Positions 8,507 to 17,281 of a DNA stretch of 64,000 nucleotides are shown in pieces. The position numbers and the translations under genes are program-made. Position 1 is the first letter of the stretch; every line of letters begins with the position of its first letter. The notes beneath the pieces are model-generated. The model ran no database searches. It was given only the letters and a program-made list of their open reading frames with translations, and had not been told where the DNA came from. Source of the stretch: CALXXL01 sp034926605 (lineage in GTDB: Bacteria; Verrucomicrobiota; Lentisphaeria; Victivallales; Victivallaceae); contig JAYFQV010000002.1 of assembly GCA_034926605.1 (NCBI GenBank), positions 243,199-307,198 of the forward strand, in the 5' to 3' direction.

Positions 8507-9069
8507 CTAAAAAGCTCCTGAAAGTTGATTATGATGAAGTCGGCTCCGCCGAACCTGCGCACGGTGCGCGGTTTGGGGGCGGCCAGCAGAAACTCTCCAA
8601 GCGCGCCGGAGGTGTCCGGCACTTCCCAGACCAGGCGAGCGTTTTTCGTCCAATCGCGGAAACGGGACATACCCAGAAGCAGCTTGAACTCCGCCGCCGA
8701 CTCCGCATAAGGAGGATCCGCCAGCACCAAATCCGGTGCGGGTGCCGGAAAATTCGCGGCGGTCACCGGCGCGTTCACGATGTTCGCCGCGGCATTGCGC
8801 ACGGCGGTGGACACCTTCGCGAGATTTTTCTCGATGAAGTCGCAGTGTTTTGCCTCCTTCTCGATAAAACCGACAAAACGCGCCCCGCGGCTGAGCGCTT
8901 CCAGTCCCAGTGCGCCGGATCCGGCATAAAGATCCCAAACCACCAGCCCGGCCAAGTCGCCAAGGCTGTTGAACAGCGCTTCGCGGGCCCGTTCCGCGGT
9001 GGGGCGCACTGCCATGTCGGGTGGAACCGCCAGCGGTATGCTCCCAGCCATGCCGCCGATTATTCTCAT
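8503..9069 (-). CDS. rsmD: 16S rRNA (guanine-966-N2)-methyltransferase
   Basis: Methylates G966 of 16S rRNA. The 188-residue protein starts MRIIGGMAGS, typical of the family, continues with VRPTAERAREALFN, the S-adenosylmethionine motif LYAGSGALGLEALSRGA and the catalytic LADPPY (family signature D-P-P-Y). It overlaps the downstream kinase by four bases and lies 34 bases after guaA on the same strand, so it may be co-transcribed with guaA. Confidence 0.93.
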   Translation of the reverse strand: MRIIGGMAGSIPLAVPPDMAVRPTAERAREALFNSLGDLAGLVVWDLYAGSGALGLEALSRGARFVGFIEKEAKHCDFIEKNLAKVSTAVRNAAANIVNAPVTAANFPAPAPDLVLADPPYAESAAEFKLLLGMSRFRDWTKNARLVWEVPDTSGALGEFLLAAPKPRTVRRFGGADFIIINFQELFR

Positions 9070-9103
9070 AGCGTCACCCCCGGGTTTCGAGAGAGTCGCC
9101 CGA

Positions 9104-10654
9104 CTATTCCCATTCGATGGTCCCCGGCGGTTTGCTGGTGACGTCGTAAACCACGCGGTTCACGCCGTGGACTTCGTTGATGATGCGGTTCGAAATGCGC
9201 TCGATCAGCTCATAGGGCAGGTGAACCCAGTCTGCGGTCATGCCGTCGCGGCTGCTGACCGCGCGGATGGCGATAACGTAGTCGTAGGTGCGCTCATCGC
9301 CCATCACGCCAACGGTCTTGAGCGGCAGAAACACCGCGAAAGCCTGCCAGATTTTGTGATAGAGGCCGGCTTTCTTGATTTCATCCACCACGATTTCGTC
9401 GGCATCGCGGAGTATGTCGAGGGTGGGCTTGGAAACCGCGCCGACATGGCGCACCGCGAGTCCGGGCCCCGGGAAGGGCTGACGCATGACCACATCTTCA
9501 GGCAGTCCCAGCCGGCGGCCCACCTCGCGGACTTCGTCTTTGAACAGCCGCTTGAGCGGTTCAAGCAACTTGAACTTCATGTCTTTCGGCAGTCCGCCGA
9601 CATTGTGGTGACTTTTGATCATCGCCGCCGGGTTGCCGTCGATCGGAACCGACTCGATTACATCCGGGTAAGTGGTTCCCTGCGCCAGGAAGGTGGCGTT
9701 CTCGACCCCGCGTGCGGCGTCGTCGAACACTCTTACAAACTCGTTGCCGATGATATGGCGCTTCTTCTCGGGCTCGGTGACGTCGGCCAGCAGCGACAGA
9801 AACCGGTCGGTGGCGTCCACATAGACCAGCTTCATTTTGAAGTTGCGCCCGAACAGGTCCTGCACCCGCTGCGCCTCGTTTTTGCGCAGCAGCCCGTTGT
9901 TGACGAATATGCACACCAGCTGGTCGCCGATGGCGCGGTGTATCAGCGCCGCCGCAACCGAGGAGTCCACGCCGCCGGACAACCCGAGAATCACTCGCTC
10001 GTCGCCAACGATTTCGCGTATCTCGCGGGTGGAGCGCTCAATGAAGCTTTCCATGGTCCAGTTGCCGGAGCATTCGCAGATATTCAGGCAGAAGTTGGCG
10101 ATGATTTTCTCCCCGTATTCGGTATGCACCACTTCCGGGTGGAACTGTATGCCATAAATCGGCCTGCCGGGGAAGCGCACCGCGCAGAATTCGGTGTTGC
10201 CGCTGGATGCGATGACTTCGGTGCCTTCGGGCAGAGCGGTAACCTTGTCGCCGTGCGACATCCAGACCACGCTCTGTGCCGGAACTTCGTCGAAAAGACC
10301 GGCGCAGTCGCGGATTTCAAGCACCGCCTTGCCGTATTCGCGCCGGGTGCCGCGGGCGACTTCGCCGCCGAAGCTTCTTACCAGCAGTTGAAGACCGTAG
10401 CAGATGCCGAGAATCGGGATGCCGAGCTCGAAAATCTTTGGGTCGCACTGCGGAGCTCCGGGCGCGTACACGCTCATGGGGCCGCCGGAAAAGATGATGC
10501 CGCGCGGATTTTCGGCCTTGATGCGTTCGGCGGAAGCCGAGAACGGCAGGATTTTGCTGTAAACATGGCATTCGCGGATGCGCCGGGCGATCAGCTGGCT
10601 GTACTGCGAGCCGAAGTCCAGCACCACCACGGTGTCGATAGATTGAACTGACAT
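9104..10654 (-). CDS. guaA: GMP synthase (glutamine-hydrolysing)
   Basis: Aminates XMP to GMP. The 516-residue protein has a class I glutamine amidotransferase domain (VLDFGSQYSQLIARRI at the N-terminus, catalytic Cys in GICYGLQ, His-Glu in GIQFHPEV), the ATP-pyrophosphatase P-loop LGLSGGVDSSV, and the dimerisation/XMP-binding C-terminus ending in KPPGTIEWE. Length and order match the family exactly. It begins about 60 bases after the terminator of frr, with an AT-rich stretch containing TATATT in between, and is therefore probably its own transcription unit. Confidence 0.97.
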   Translation of the reverse strand: MSVQSIDTVVVLDFGSQYSQLIARRIRECHVYSKILPFSASAERIKAENPRGIIFSGGPMSVYAPGAPQCDPKIFELGIPILGICYGLQLLVRSFGGEVARGTRREYGKAVLEIRDCAGLFDEVPAQSVVWMSHGDKVTALPEGTEVIASSGNTEFCAVRFPGRPIYGIQFHPEVVHTEYGEKIIANFCLNICECSGNWTMESFIERSTREIREIVGDERVILGLSGGVDSSVAAALIHRAIGDQLVCIFVNNGLLRKNEAQRVQDLFGRNFKMKLVYVDATDRFLSLLADVTEPEKKRHIIGNEFVRVFDDAARGVENATFLAQGTTYPDVIESVPIDGNPAAMIKSHHNVGGLPKDMKFKLLEPLKRLFKDEVREVGRRLGLPEDVVMRQPFPGPGLAVRHVGAVSKPTLDILRDADEIVVDEIKKAGLYHKIWQAFAVFLPLKTVGVMGDERTYDYVIAIRAVSSRDGMTADWVHLPYELIERISNRIINEVHGVNRVVYDVTSKPPGTIEWE

Positions 10655-10715
10655 TGACGTTCTTTCCCGTTTGCTTGCTTTTGAGTGTTTTGTATTAATA
10701 TAGCACTGCTAACGC

Positions 10716-10745
10716 AAAAAAAAAAGCGCCCGGATGCCCGGGCGC
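10716..10745 (-). terminator. Rho-independent terminator after frr
   Basis: Perfect 8-bp stem GCGCCCGG/CCGGGCGC (10726-10733 with 10738-10745), a four-base loop, then a run of ten T on the minus strand (10716-10725). It lies 17 bases past the frr stop and insulates guaA from frr transcription. Confidence 0.9.
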
Positions 10746-10761
10746 CCTGTAAAAACGGAAA

Positions 10762-11328
10762 CTAGACGCTCATCAACTCCTTGTCTTTGGCCGCCAGAAG
10801 CTTGTCGATCTCGGTTATCGCGCTGTCGGTGGCCTTCTGGATCAGGTCGAGGGTCTGTTTGAGTTCGTCCTCGGTGAGCTCGGAATTTTTTTCGGCTTTC
10901 TTGGCGTTTTCATTGATGTCGCGCCGGATGTTGCGGACGGCGATCTTTGCCTCCTCCGCACGGTTTTTCACCTGCTTGGTGAGCTGCTGGCGGCGCTCGG
11001 AGGAGAGTTCCGGAATCGGAACACGCAGCAACTTGCCGTCATTGACCGGATTCAACCCCAGGTTGGCGGCGAGGATCGCCTTCTCCACCGCTTTCACCAC
11101 GGAAATGTCCCACGGCTGCACCAGCAGCATGCGCGGTTCCGGAGCGGTTATGTTGGCAAGGTCGCGCAATTTGGTGGGGGTGCCGTAATATTCCACCGTG
11201 ACCCCCTCGACAAGCGAGGGAGAAGCTTTGCCGGTGCGGACGGCGTTGAAATCGGTGGCCATGGCATCGTGGTTCTTACGAATGTGTTCCTCGTAGGATT
11301 TGAGCAGTTTGTCGGTAATTGGATTCAT
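10762..11328 (-). CDS. frr: Ribosome recycling factor
   Basis: Splits post-termination ribosomes together with EF-G. The protein has the family's motifs: FNAVRTGKASPSLVEGVTVEYYGTP, ITAPEPRMLLVQPWD, AILAANLGLNPVNDG and RVPIPELSSERRQQL. The ATG at 11326-11328 gives MNPITDK and 188 residues, close to the usual 185; GAGG lies eight bases upstream. An in-frame ATG at 11341-11343 would add five residues and overlap that ribosome binding site, so I prefer the later start. Confidence 0.96.
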   Translation of the reverse strand: MNPITDKLLKSYEEHIRKNHDAMATDFNAVRTGKASPSLVEGVTVEYYGTPTKLRDLANITAPEPRMLLVQPWDISVVKAVEKAILAANLGLNPVNDGKLLRVPIPELSSERRQQLTKQVKNRAEEAKIAVRNIRRDINENAKKAEKNSELTEDELKQTLDLIQKATDSAITEIDKLLAAKDKELMSV

Positions 11329-11362
11329 AACGGCATCCTCCATTTTTCAGTTAGTCCCTCAT

Positions 11363-11391
11363 ACTTTAAAACCAATTCGGACAAAAAGCAA
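11363..11391 (-). promoter_or_regulatory. Probable frr promoter
   Basis: On the minus strand TTGCTT (11386-11391), 17 bases, then TAAAGT (11363-11368), with the frr start about 35 bases further on. It is weaker than the divergent promoter next to it. Confidence 0.5.
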
Positions 11392-11409
11392 GCCCGGGGG
11401 CGTGAAAAT

Positions 11410-11438
11410 TTGACTTTGACCTCCTTTCGAGTTATATT
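11410..11438 (+). promoter_or_regulatory. Promoter for the 11461-12503 unit
   Basis: TTGACT (11410-11415), exactly 17 bases, TATATT (11433-11438). It is followed by CGGAG and the ATG at 11461. It is divergent from the frr promoter across a gap of about 20 bases. Confidence 0.75.
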
Positions 11439-11460
11439 AAAGTATTGAATCGGAGAAAAA

Positions 11461-11706
11461 ATGGTCAAAAAAGCGGAAAATAACGAACGCGCACTGCTGG
11501 CCGGCATAGGACTGGATGACGACGGTGGCCACCGCCGCATTACCAAAAGCGACAATTTTCTGCTGATGGGCGGTTCGGAGGAGACCCATGAGACGATGAA
11601 GGAGACCGCCATCAGGTTCACCGAGAAGCTGGCCAAGCGCGGCAAACACCTCGAGGAACTTTCCAAAGATGAGTTCCACGACTTGATGGGCGAGGCGCTT
11701 CCATGA
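11461..11706 (+). CDS. Small conserved-looking protein of unknown function upstream of prmC
   Basis: An 81-residue, charged, soluble protein with no signal peptide or membrane segment. The middle reads ITKSDNFLLMGGSEETHE, followed by an amphipathic helix with ETAIRFTEKLAKRGKHLEELSKDEF. It has its own consensus promoter, starts seven bases after CGGAG, and its TGA overlaps the prmC ATG, so the two are translationally coupled. I cannot name a family. Coupling to the release-factor methyltransferase suggests a translation-related or housekeeping role, but that is inference only. Confidence 0.75.
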   Translation: MVKKAENNERALLAGIGLDDDGGHRRITKSDNFLLMGGSEETHETMKETAIRFTEKLAKRGKHLEELSKDEFHDLMGEALP

Positions 11707-12503
11707 CCGTTGCCGAACTGCGCCGGGCCCTTGCGCAGTTGCCTGCCTGTGAGGCGGACTATATTCTGCGTGAAACTGTCGGCGGCGATTTCCGGTTTGT
11801 TGCGGAAGTGTCGGCCGCCGCCGCGGAATCCACGCTGCGCGCCGCCGTCCGCCGGGCGGCCGGAGAGCCGCTTCAGTACATATTCGAGCGGGCTTATTTC
11901 ATGGACCTTGTTCTGCATGTCGACCCCCGCGTGCTGATTCCCCGTCCCGAGACCGAACTGCTGGCCGAGTTCGCCGCAGCCAACGCGCCGCGTTGCGGTT
12001 CCATGCTCGACTTGTGCACCGGCTCCGGGGCGGTGGCCCTCGCGGTGAAGTATCTGCGTCCGGATCTGTCGGTTGCCGCGTCCGACCTTTCTTCGGCCGC
12101 GCTGGAGGTGGCGGGAATCAACCGTTCCGCCTGCTCGCTGGAGGTTGAACTGCTTGAAGGCGATCTGTTCGCCCCGGTTTCCGGCCGCCGCTTTGACTTT
12201 ATCTCCGCCAATCCGCCCTATGTAAGCGCCGCCGAGCTTGCCTGCTGTCCTGCCGAGGTTCGCGACTTTGAGCCGCGTCTGGCGCTGGTGGCCGATGGGA
12301 ACGGCCTTGCGGTGGTGCGCCGGATAGCCGAGAACGCGGCTGAACATCTTAATCCGGGCGGATGGGTGGCGGTGGAGATCGGCGAGACCCAGCAGTTGGA
12401 AGCCGGGGATTTTTTTCGGGCCGACAACCGTTTTTCCGGCGTGCGCGTCATGAACGACCTCTGCGGCCGTCCCCGGCTGGTGGTCGCGCGGCGTGAAAAA
12501 TGA
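11703..12503 (+). CDS. prmC: Peptide chain release factor N5-glutamine methyltransferase
   Basis: Methylates the GGQ glutamine of release factors. The 266-residue protein has the PrmC N-terminal helical domain (CEADYILRE), the linker LHVDPRVLIPRPETELL, the S-adenosylmethionine motif MLDLCTGSGAVALAVK and the catalytic ISANPPYV. All are diagnostic. The ATG overlaps the preceding stop. The overall length is slightly under the usual 280. Confidence 0.94.
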   Translation: MTVAELRRALAQLPACEADYILRETVGGDFRFVAEVSAAAAESTLRAAVRRAAGEPLQYIFERAYFMDLVLHVDPRVLIPRPETELLAEFAAANAPRCGSMLDLCTGSGAVALAVKYLRPDLSVAASDLSSAALEVAGINRSACSLEVELLEGDLFAPVSGRRFDFISANPPYVSAAELACCPAEVRDFEPRLALVADGNGLAVVRRIAENAAEHLNPGGWVAVEIGETQQLEAGDFFRADNRFSGVRVMNDLCGRPRLVVARREK

Positions 12504-12512
12504 TTTTCCGGT

Positions 12513-12540
12513 TTGCAAATACGGCATTTGGCTTTATATT
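12513..12540 (+). promoter_or_regulatory. Promoter before gmhA
   Basis: TTGCAA (12513-12518), 16 bases, TATATT (12535-12540). It is followed by GAGGTAAAG just before the gmhA ATG at 12562. It would drive gmhA-uppS-cdsA. Confidence 0.6.
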
Positions 12541-12561
12541 CTTTAAAACCCGAGGTAAAGA

Positions 12562-13200
12562 ATGAATAAAAACGTCGAAAATCTGATTTCGCGCTATCCG
12601 GCACTCGCGTGCTGCGCCGAGGCGGTCGATCGCCTCGTGGAGCTGGCCATAGATACCTACCGCAAGGGCAACAAACTGTTTACCGCCGGCAACGGCGGTT
12701 CCGCTGCCGATGCCGACCATATAGCCGGCGAACTGCTGAAAAGTTTCCGGCTGCGCCGTCATTTGCCGGACGGCGAGGTGGCGGCGCTTGAGCGGATGTT
12801 CGGCGCCGAAGGGCGTGAACTCGGTCTTCGTCTCGAGCCGGCGCTGCCGTGCATCGCGTTGCACTCACAGTCCTCGTTCGTGACCGCATTCTGGAATGAC
12901 GTCGGGGCGGACTATGTATATGCACAGCAGCTTCAGGCCCAGTGCCGTCCCGGCGATCTGCTTATCGGCATTTCCACCAGCGGCAACGCCCGCAATCTTT
13001 ATTATGCGATGATGGCGGGGCAACTCCGCGGGGTTCGATCCGTTCTGTTGACCGGCAACAAGCACGGCTGCTGCGAGAAGGTGGCCGATCTCACGGTGGC
13101 GGTGCCGGCTTCCGAACCGTATCTCGTCCAGGAATACCATCTTCCGATCTATCACGCGGTCTGTCTTGCCGTCGAGGAAGCGCTGCATGGCGGAAAATAA
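12562..13200 (+). CDS. gmhA: Phosphoheptose isomerase-like SIS-domain protein
   Basis: A SIS-domain isomerase of 212 residues. GmhA turns sedoheptulose 7-phosphate into glycero-manno-heptose 7-phosphate for lipopolysaccharide core. The sequence has FTAGNGGSAADADHIAGELLKSF, the GmhA-type phosphate and sugar-binding loop, then SSFVTAFWNDVGADYVYAQQL and LIGISTSGNARNL; the C-terminal helix has QEYHLPIYHAVCLAVE, where GmhA also keeps Glu and His residues. It overlaps uppS by 14 bases. It is slightly longer than typical GmhA because of an insertion around residues 70-95 (EVAALERMFGAEGRELGL), so a related sugar-phosphate isomerase is possible. Confidence 0.85.
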   Translation: MNKNVENLISRYPALACCAEAVDRLVELAIDTYRKGNKLFTAGNGGSAADADHIAGELLKSFRLRRHLPDGEVAALERMFGAEGRELGLRLEPALPCIALHSQSSFVTAFWNDVGADYVYAQQLQAQCRPGDLLIGISTSGNARNLYYAMMAGQLRGVRSVLLTGNKHGCCEKVADLTVAVPASEPYLVQEYHLPIYHAVCLAVEEALHGGK

Positions 13201-13903
13201 CCTGAAAATCCCGCGTCATGTTGCAATCATCATGGACGGGAACGGCCGCTGGGCCGCCGCCAGGGGATTGGCTCGGGCGGAGGGGCACCGCGCCGGTTCC
13301 GCCAACGTGGAAAGAGTACTCGACGCCGCGCGTGCCGCCGGGGTCGAATTTCTTACCCTTTACGCATTCAGTACCGAGAACTGGAAGCGGTCGCCGCAAG
13401 AGGTTGGCGCGCTGATGCAGCTGCTCGGAGAGTTTCTCGACTCCAAGCGGCCCCTGTTCATGGAAAAAAACGTGCGTCTGCTGACCGTCGGCCGCACAGA
13501 CGATCTTCCGTTCCCGGTGCGCAACCGTCTGCTTGGTGTGATCGAATCCACCCGGAACAACACCGCCGGAACGCTGATTTTGGCGCTCAGCTACGGCGGG
13601 CGCGCCGAAATCGTCGACGCAGCCCGGAGATTGGCGTCCGCGGCGGCGCGGGGGGACCTCAAGCCGGAGAAGATCGACGAGACGGCATTCGCAAAATGTC
13701 TGTATCATCCTGAAATACCGGACCCGGATTTGATGATCCGCACTTCCGGCGAGATGAGGATCAGCAATTTTATGCTGTGGCAGCTGGCCTATGCCGAGCT
13801 GTATGTGACCCCGGTACTGTGGCCGGATTTCGATGAAACCGAGTTCAACCGCGCGCTGGAAGACTATTCCCGGCGCGACCGCCGTTTTGGAGGAAGAAAA
13901 TAG
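13187..13903 (+). CDS. uppS: Undecaprenyl diphosphate synthase (isoprenyl transferase)
   Basis: Builds the C55 lipid carrier for cell-wall precursors. The 238-residue protein shows IPRHVAIIMDGNGRWA, the catalytic aspartate and diphosphate-binding site, then GHRAG, LYAFSTENWKRSPQEV, ALSYGGRAEIVDA and DPDLMIRTSGEMRISNFMLWQLAYAE. These are the five canonical UppS regions. The ATG at 13187 yields MAENNLKIP and overlaps gmhA. Two residues after its stop, cdsA begins. Confidence 0.96.
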   Translation: MAENNLKIPRHVAIIMDGNGRWAAARGLARAEGHRAGSANVERVLDAARAAGVEFLTLYAFSTENWKRSPQEVGALMQLLGEFLDSKRPLFMEKNVRLLTVGRTDDLPFPVRNRLLGVIESTRNNTAGTLILALSYGGRAEIVDAARRLASAAARGDLKPEKIDETAFAKCLYHPEIPDPDLMIRTSGEMRISNFMLWQLAYAELYVTPVLWPDFDETEFNRALEDYSRRDRRFGGRK

Positions 13904-13904
13904 C

Positions 13905-14759
13905 ATGTTCAAATTTCGTATCATAAGTTTCGCGGCGCTGCTGGCGTTGTTTGCCCTGTTTTTCCTGTATCCGAACACCTATGTCACGATGCTGTGTTTT
14001 GTTCCGCTGGCGGCGTTGGTTGGATTTGCCATGGCGTACGAGTTGGGCGGGTTGTTTGAGAAGCGCGGCATGTCCTCGTTCCGGCTGCCCGCAGCGGTAT
14101 ATGCCGCCCTTGCCGTGCTTGTCTTCTGCTGGGGCCCGATTGCTTTGGAGCCGCAGTTCCGGATTTCCTGGCTGGAACCGGCAATGGTGGTTGCCTTCGT
14201 GCTGATTCTGGCGCTGCTGCTGCTTCCTTGGCTGGCGCTGCTGTTTTCCGGCGATTTCGAGAAGGCGGTTGCTAAACTGCCGGTGAGTCTCGGAGTTCTT
14301 GCCTTGTCGTTGCCGTCGGTGTTTAGCCTGGCCGCGGTCGGCTGCGGATCAATGCAGCTTTTCGGTTATTTTGTGCTTACCACCAAGGCCGGCGACACCG
14401 GAGCCTATTGCGTTGGAATGCTTTCTAACAAGATTAGCGGCGGTCGCAATCACCCGGTGGCGCCGCGAATCTCACCCAAAAAGTCGATCGAAGGCACTAT
14501 CGGCGGAATGATTTTCTGCGTGGCCGTAAGCTTGGCACTGGGGGCGATATGGACAACTTGGACACCCGGCGTACTGGCGTTGCTCGGGTTCGGACTGTTC
14601 TGGGGCGGTTTTGCCGGAGACCTCACCGAGTCGGTGCTTAAGCGCGGCTGCGGTGTCAAGGATTCCGGCCGGATTCTGCCCGGAATGGGCGGAATTTGGG
14701 ACATCATGGATAGTTTCATCTACAACGGGCCTTTGTTTTATTTGCTATTTCTTCTTTAG
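13905..14759 (+). CDS. cdsA: Phosphatidate cytidylyltransferase
   Basis: Makes CDP-diacylglycerol from phosphatidic acid and CTP in the inner membrane. The 284-residue protein has multiple hydrophobic segments and the C-terminal signature region GDTGAYCVGMLSNKISGG, ISPKKSIEGTIGG, and GDLTESVLKRGCGVKDSGRILPGMGGIWDIMDS. The canonical HGGxxDRxDS ending reads MGGIWDIMDS here, a small departure. GGAGG lies upstream of ATG 13905. The uppS-cdsA order is the common bacterial arrangement. Confidence 0.93.
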   Translation: MFKFRIISFAALLALFALFFLYPNTYVTMLCFVPLAALVGFAMAYELGGLFEKRGMSSFRLPAAVYAALAVLVFCWGPIALEPQFRISWLEPAMVVAFVLILALLLLPWLALLFSGDFEKAVAKLPVSLGVLALSLPSVFSLAAVGCGSMQLFGYFVLTTKAGDTGAYCVGMLSNKISGGRNHPVAPRISPKKSIEGTIGGMIFCVAVSLALGAIWTTWTPGVLALLGFGLFWGGFAGDLTESVLKRGCGVKDSGRILPGMGGIWDIMDSFIYNGPLFYLLFLL

Positions 14760-14792
14760 CCGTTAAATTATACTCTAAAAGGAATCGGCGCG

Positions 14793-15275
14793 ATGAAAAA
14801 GAAAATATTGGATATATTGAAGCGCAACGCGCGGACGGGTACCGCCGAGATAGCTCAAAAGCTCGGAGTGTCCGAAGCGGAAGTGGTTGACGCGATTCAC
14901 GAACTCGAGCAGGAGAACGTGATCTGCGGATATCAGGCCGTTTTGAACACTTCGCTGTTGGATGACGGCATGGTTCGCGCCCTGATCGAGGTCAGGGTCA
15001 CTCCGCAGCGCGACGGCGGCTTCGACAGGGTTGCAATGCGTATTGCCCGATTCCCCGAGGTCACCAGCGTCTATTTGGTCTCGGGGAATTATGACCTCCA
15101 GCTGGAGGTGTTCGGGCGCTCGTTGCAGGATGTTGCGAATTTTGTTGCAGAAAAGCTTTCCAGCATTGAAGGTATCATCTCCTGCACCACTTTGTTCATG
15201 TTGAAGAAATACAAGGAAGCCGGAAGGTTGATGGATAATGATCCAGAACTTGAAAGAATCGTCGTCTCCCCGTAA
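14793..15275 (+). CDS. Lrp/AsnC-family transcriptional regulator
   Basis: A 160-residue protein with an N-terminal winged helix-turn-helix (LKRNARTGTAEIAQKLGVSEAEVVDAIHEL, residues 8-37) and a C-terminal RAM ligand-binding domain (RALIEVRVTP, VYLVSGNYDLQLEVFG). The final 38 bases overlap the aminotransferase gene that follows, a frequent arrangement in which the regulator senses an amino acid handled by its neighbour. The ligand cannot be predicted from sequence alone. Confidence 0.88.
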   Translation: MKKKILDILKRNARTGTAEIAQKLGVSEAEVVDAIHELEQENVICGYQAVLNTSLLDDGMVRALIEVRVTPQRDGGFDRVAMRIARFPEVTSVYLVSGNYDLQLEVFGRSLQDVANFVAEKLSSIEGIISCTTLFMLKKYKEAGRLMDNDPELERIVVSP

Positions 15276-16431
15276 ACCGCGGGTTGCGAAACATATTGAA
15301 TCGATGCCGAAAAGCGGCATTCGTGAATTTTTTGATATTGTCACCACCGTCAAGGACATCGTTTCGCTCGGAGTGGGCGAACCGGATTTCGTGACGCCGT
15401 GGACTATTCGTGAGCATACCATTTATTCTCTGGAGCGCGGAAGAACCAGCTATACCAGCAACATGGGGCTGCTGGCGCTGCGGCGTGCGGTGTGCGACTA
15501 TGTCGGGCGGAATTACGGAGTCGAATACGATCCCGCGACCCAATGCCTGATCACGGTCGGCGTCAGCGAGGCGCTCGACCTAGCGGTGCGGGCGGTGGTT
15601 AACCCCGGCGACGAGGTGATCTATTGCGCGCCGTGCTATGTGTCGTATCCCGCCGAGATATCCATGGCGCACGGCGTGGCGGTGCCGGTCGTGACCAGAG
15701 TGGAGGACAACTTTGCGCTTGATCCGGCCAGATTGCGCGAAAAGATCACTCCGAAAACCAGAATGCTTATGATGAATTTCCCGTGCAATCCGACCGGAGC
15801 CACGCTGAACGAGCGGCAGATGCGGGAGATCGCGGAAATCGCGGTAAAGCATGATCTGATCGTATTGACCGACGAAATATACTCGGAGTTGACCTATGGG
15901 GACCGGTTGCCGAGCATCGCTTCGCTGCCGGGAATGGCCGAACGGACCATATTCCTGCATGGGTTCTCCAAGGCGTTCGCCATGACCGGTTTCCGCATCG
16001 GCTATGCCTGCGGTCCCGCGGATCTGATCGGCGCCATGATGAAAATACATCAGTATTGCATGCTCTGTGCGCCCACGCCCAGCCAGGAGGCCGCGATTGA
16101 CGCGCTCAAGAATGGCGAAAGCGAGATGCTTCGCATGCGGGAAAGCTACCTGGAGCGCCGCAACTTTATGGTGGACGGGTTCAACCGCATCGGGTTGAAG
16201 TGCGTACTGCCGAACGGCGCGTTCTACGCGTTTCCGAGCATTACCGGCACCGGGTTGGCCAGCCATGAGTTTGCAATAAAACTGGTCAACGACAAAAAGG
16301 TGGCGGTGGTTCCCGGCACCGCGTTCGGAGATTCGGGCGAGGGATTCGTGCGCTGCTGTTATGCCACGAGCCTGCCGGAGATAAACATAGCGATAGACAG
16401 GATTGATGAGTTTTTACAACATCTTAAATAG
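15238..16431 (+). CDS. Class I/II pyridoxal-phosphate aminotransferase
   Basis: A 397-residue aspartate-aminotransferase-fold enzyme acting on an amino acid. It has SLGVGEPDF near residue 40, the Asn motif MMNFPCNPTGA, the aspartate-tyrosine pair LTDEIYSELTYG and the Schiff-base lysine in FLHGFSKAFAMTGFRIGY. The ATG at 15238 lies inside the Lrp-type gene, with GGAAGG about nine bases before; translation is probably coupled. Substrate is uncertain: aspartate, alanine or aromatic amino acids all fit, and the adjacent regulator suggests amino-acid-dependent control. Confidence 0.88.
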   Translation: MIQNLKESSSPRKPRVAKHIESMPKSGIREFFDIVTTVKDIVSLGVGEPDFVTPWTIREHTIYSLERGRTSYTSNMGLLALRRAVCDYVGRNYGVEYDPATQCLITVGVSEALDLAVRAVVNPGDEVIYCAPCYVSYPAEISMAHGVAVPVVTRVEDNFALDPARLREKITPKTRMLMMNFPCNPTGATLNERQMREIAEIAVKHDLIVLTDEIYSELTYGDRLPSIASLPGMAERTIFLHGFSKAFAMTGFRIGYACGPADLIGAMMKIHQYCMLCAPTPSQEAAIDALKNGESEMLRMRESYLERRNFMVDGFNRIGLKCVLPNGAFYAFPSITGTGLASHEFAIKLVNDKKVAVVPGTAFGDSGEGFVRCCYATSLPEINIAIDRIDEFLQHLK

Positions 16432-16443
16432 GAAGATCTGACA

Positions 16444-17280
16444 ATGGGAGCACCAATCGCACCGGCGCAATTTGCGGCATTTTGCACGCCGGCAGTTTTG
16501 GCGGACGGCGAACACTTTCTGATCAAGGTGGCCGAGACTTCCGGGGAAATCGCGCAGGCTCAGCAGCTGCGGTACGATGTTTTCAAGAATGAACAGGGTC
16601 GGCTGGGGTCTATCAGCGCCGCGCAGGAAGCCGCCCGCATAGATGCGGACGTCTTCGACAATTTCTGTCTGCATCTGGTTGTGGTGGAGAAGGCCAACGG
16701 CAAGATCGTAGGCACTTACCGGGTACATCCGGGGTGTGTGGCGCGCACCGGCATCGGCTTTTATTCTTCCGGGGAATACGACATCGAAGGTCTTGACGTC
16801 TATGCCGATGACGTGATAGAATATGGCCGCAGCTGCGTTGCCCCCGAATATCGCAACGGCGCGGTGGTGTCGCTGCTGTGGGCCGGCATCGGCGAACTCC
16901 ATTCGCGCAGCCGCAAGCGCTATCTGATGGGGTGCGTGAGCCTTGAGACGATAAACCCGTTGATCGGGTACGCGGTTTATCACCACGCGCTCGGACTGGT
17001 GACCCCGACCGTTCCTGCTCCGGTTTCCGGCAAGCCGCGGCGCGAGTTTCATATGCCGATACCGGAACAGCCGGCGATAGATGAATATATCGAGGGACAC
17101 CGCGAAGAGCTTATTCGTGAGATGCCGCCGTTGCTCAAAGGGTATTTGCGGCTCGGTGCGCACATAGTCGGCGCGCCCGCCCTGGACCGCGATTTCGGTT
17201 CCATCGACATGCTTTTCTGGCTTGATCTTGCCCAGCTTCCGCCGCGTTATGCGCGTCATTTCCTGCGCGTGGAGTTCTGA
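16444..17280 (+). CDS. OlsB-like N-acyltransferase (GNAT fold, probable first step of ornithine-lipid synthesis)
   Basis: A 278-residue protein of the acetyltransferase type that attaches a 3-hydroxyacyl chain from acyl carrier protein to ornithine. Characteristic segments are AQQLRYDVFKNEQGR, the dominant family signature, the acidic stretch DADVFDNFCLHLVVVE, GTYRVHP, and EYGRSCVAPEYRNGAVVSLLW. GGAAG precedes ATG 16444. It sits two bases before an OlsA-like acyltransferase, the usual olsBA arrangement. Hemolysin-like or lyso-ornithine variants cannot be told apart without alignment. Confidence 0.78.
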   Translation: MGAPIAPAQFAAFCTPAVLADGEHFLIKVAETSGEIAQAQQLRYDVFKNEQGRLGSISAAQEAARIDADVFDNFCLHLVVVEKANGKIVGTYRVHPGCVARTGIGFYSSGEYDIEGLDVYADDVIEYGRSCVAPEYRNGAVVSLLWAGIGELHSRSRKRYLMGCVSLETINPLIGYAVYHHALGLVTPTVPAPVSGKPRREFHMPIPEQPAIDEYIEGHREELIREMPPLLKGYLRLGAHIVGAPALDRDFGSIDMLFWLDLAQLPPRYARHFLRVEF

Positions 17281-17281
17281 C

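Noticed and set aside
8969..10651. Plus-strand open frame of 560 codons opposite guaA
   Set aside because: It is the antisense frame of a firmly identified GMP synthase, with no recognisable domain and a low-complexity composition caused by GC-rich third positions.
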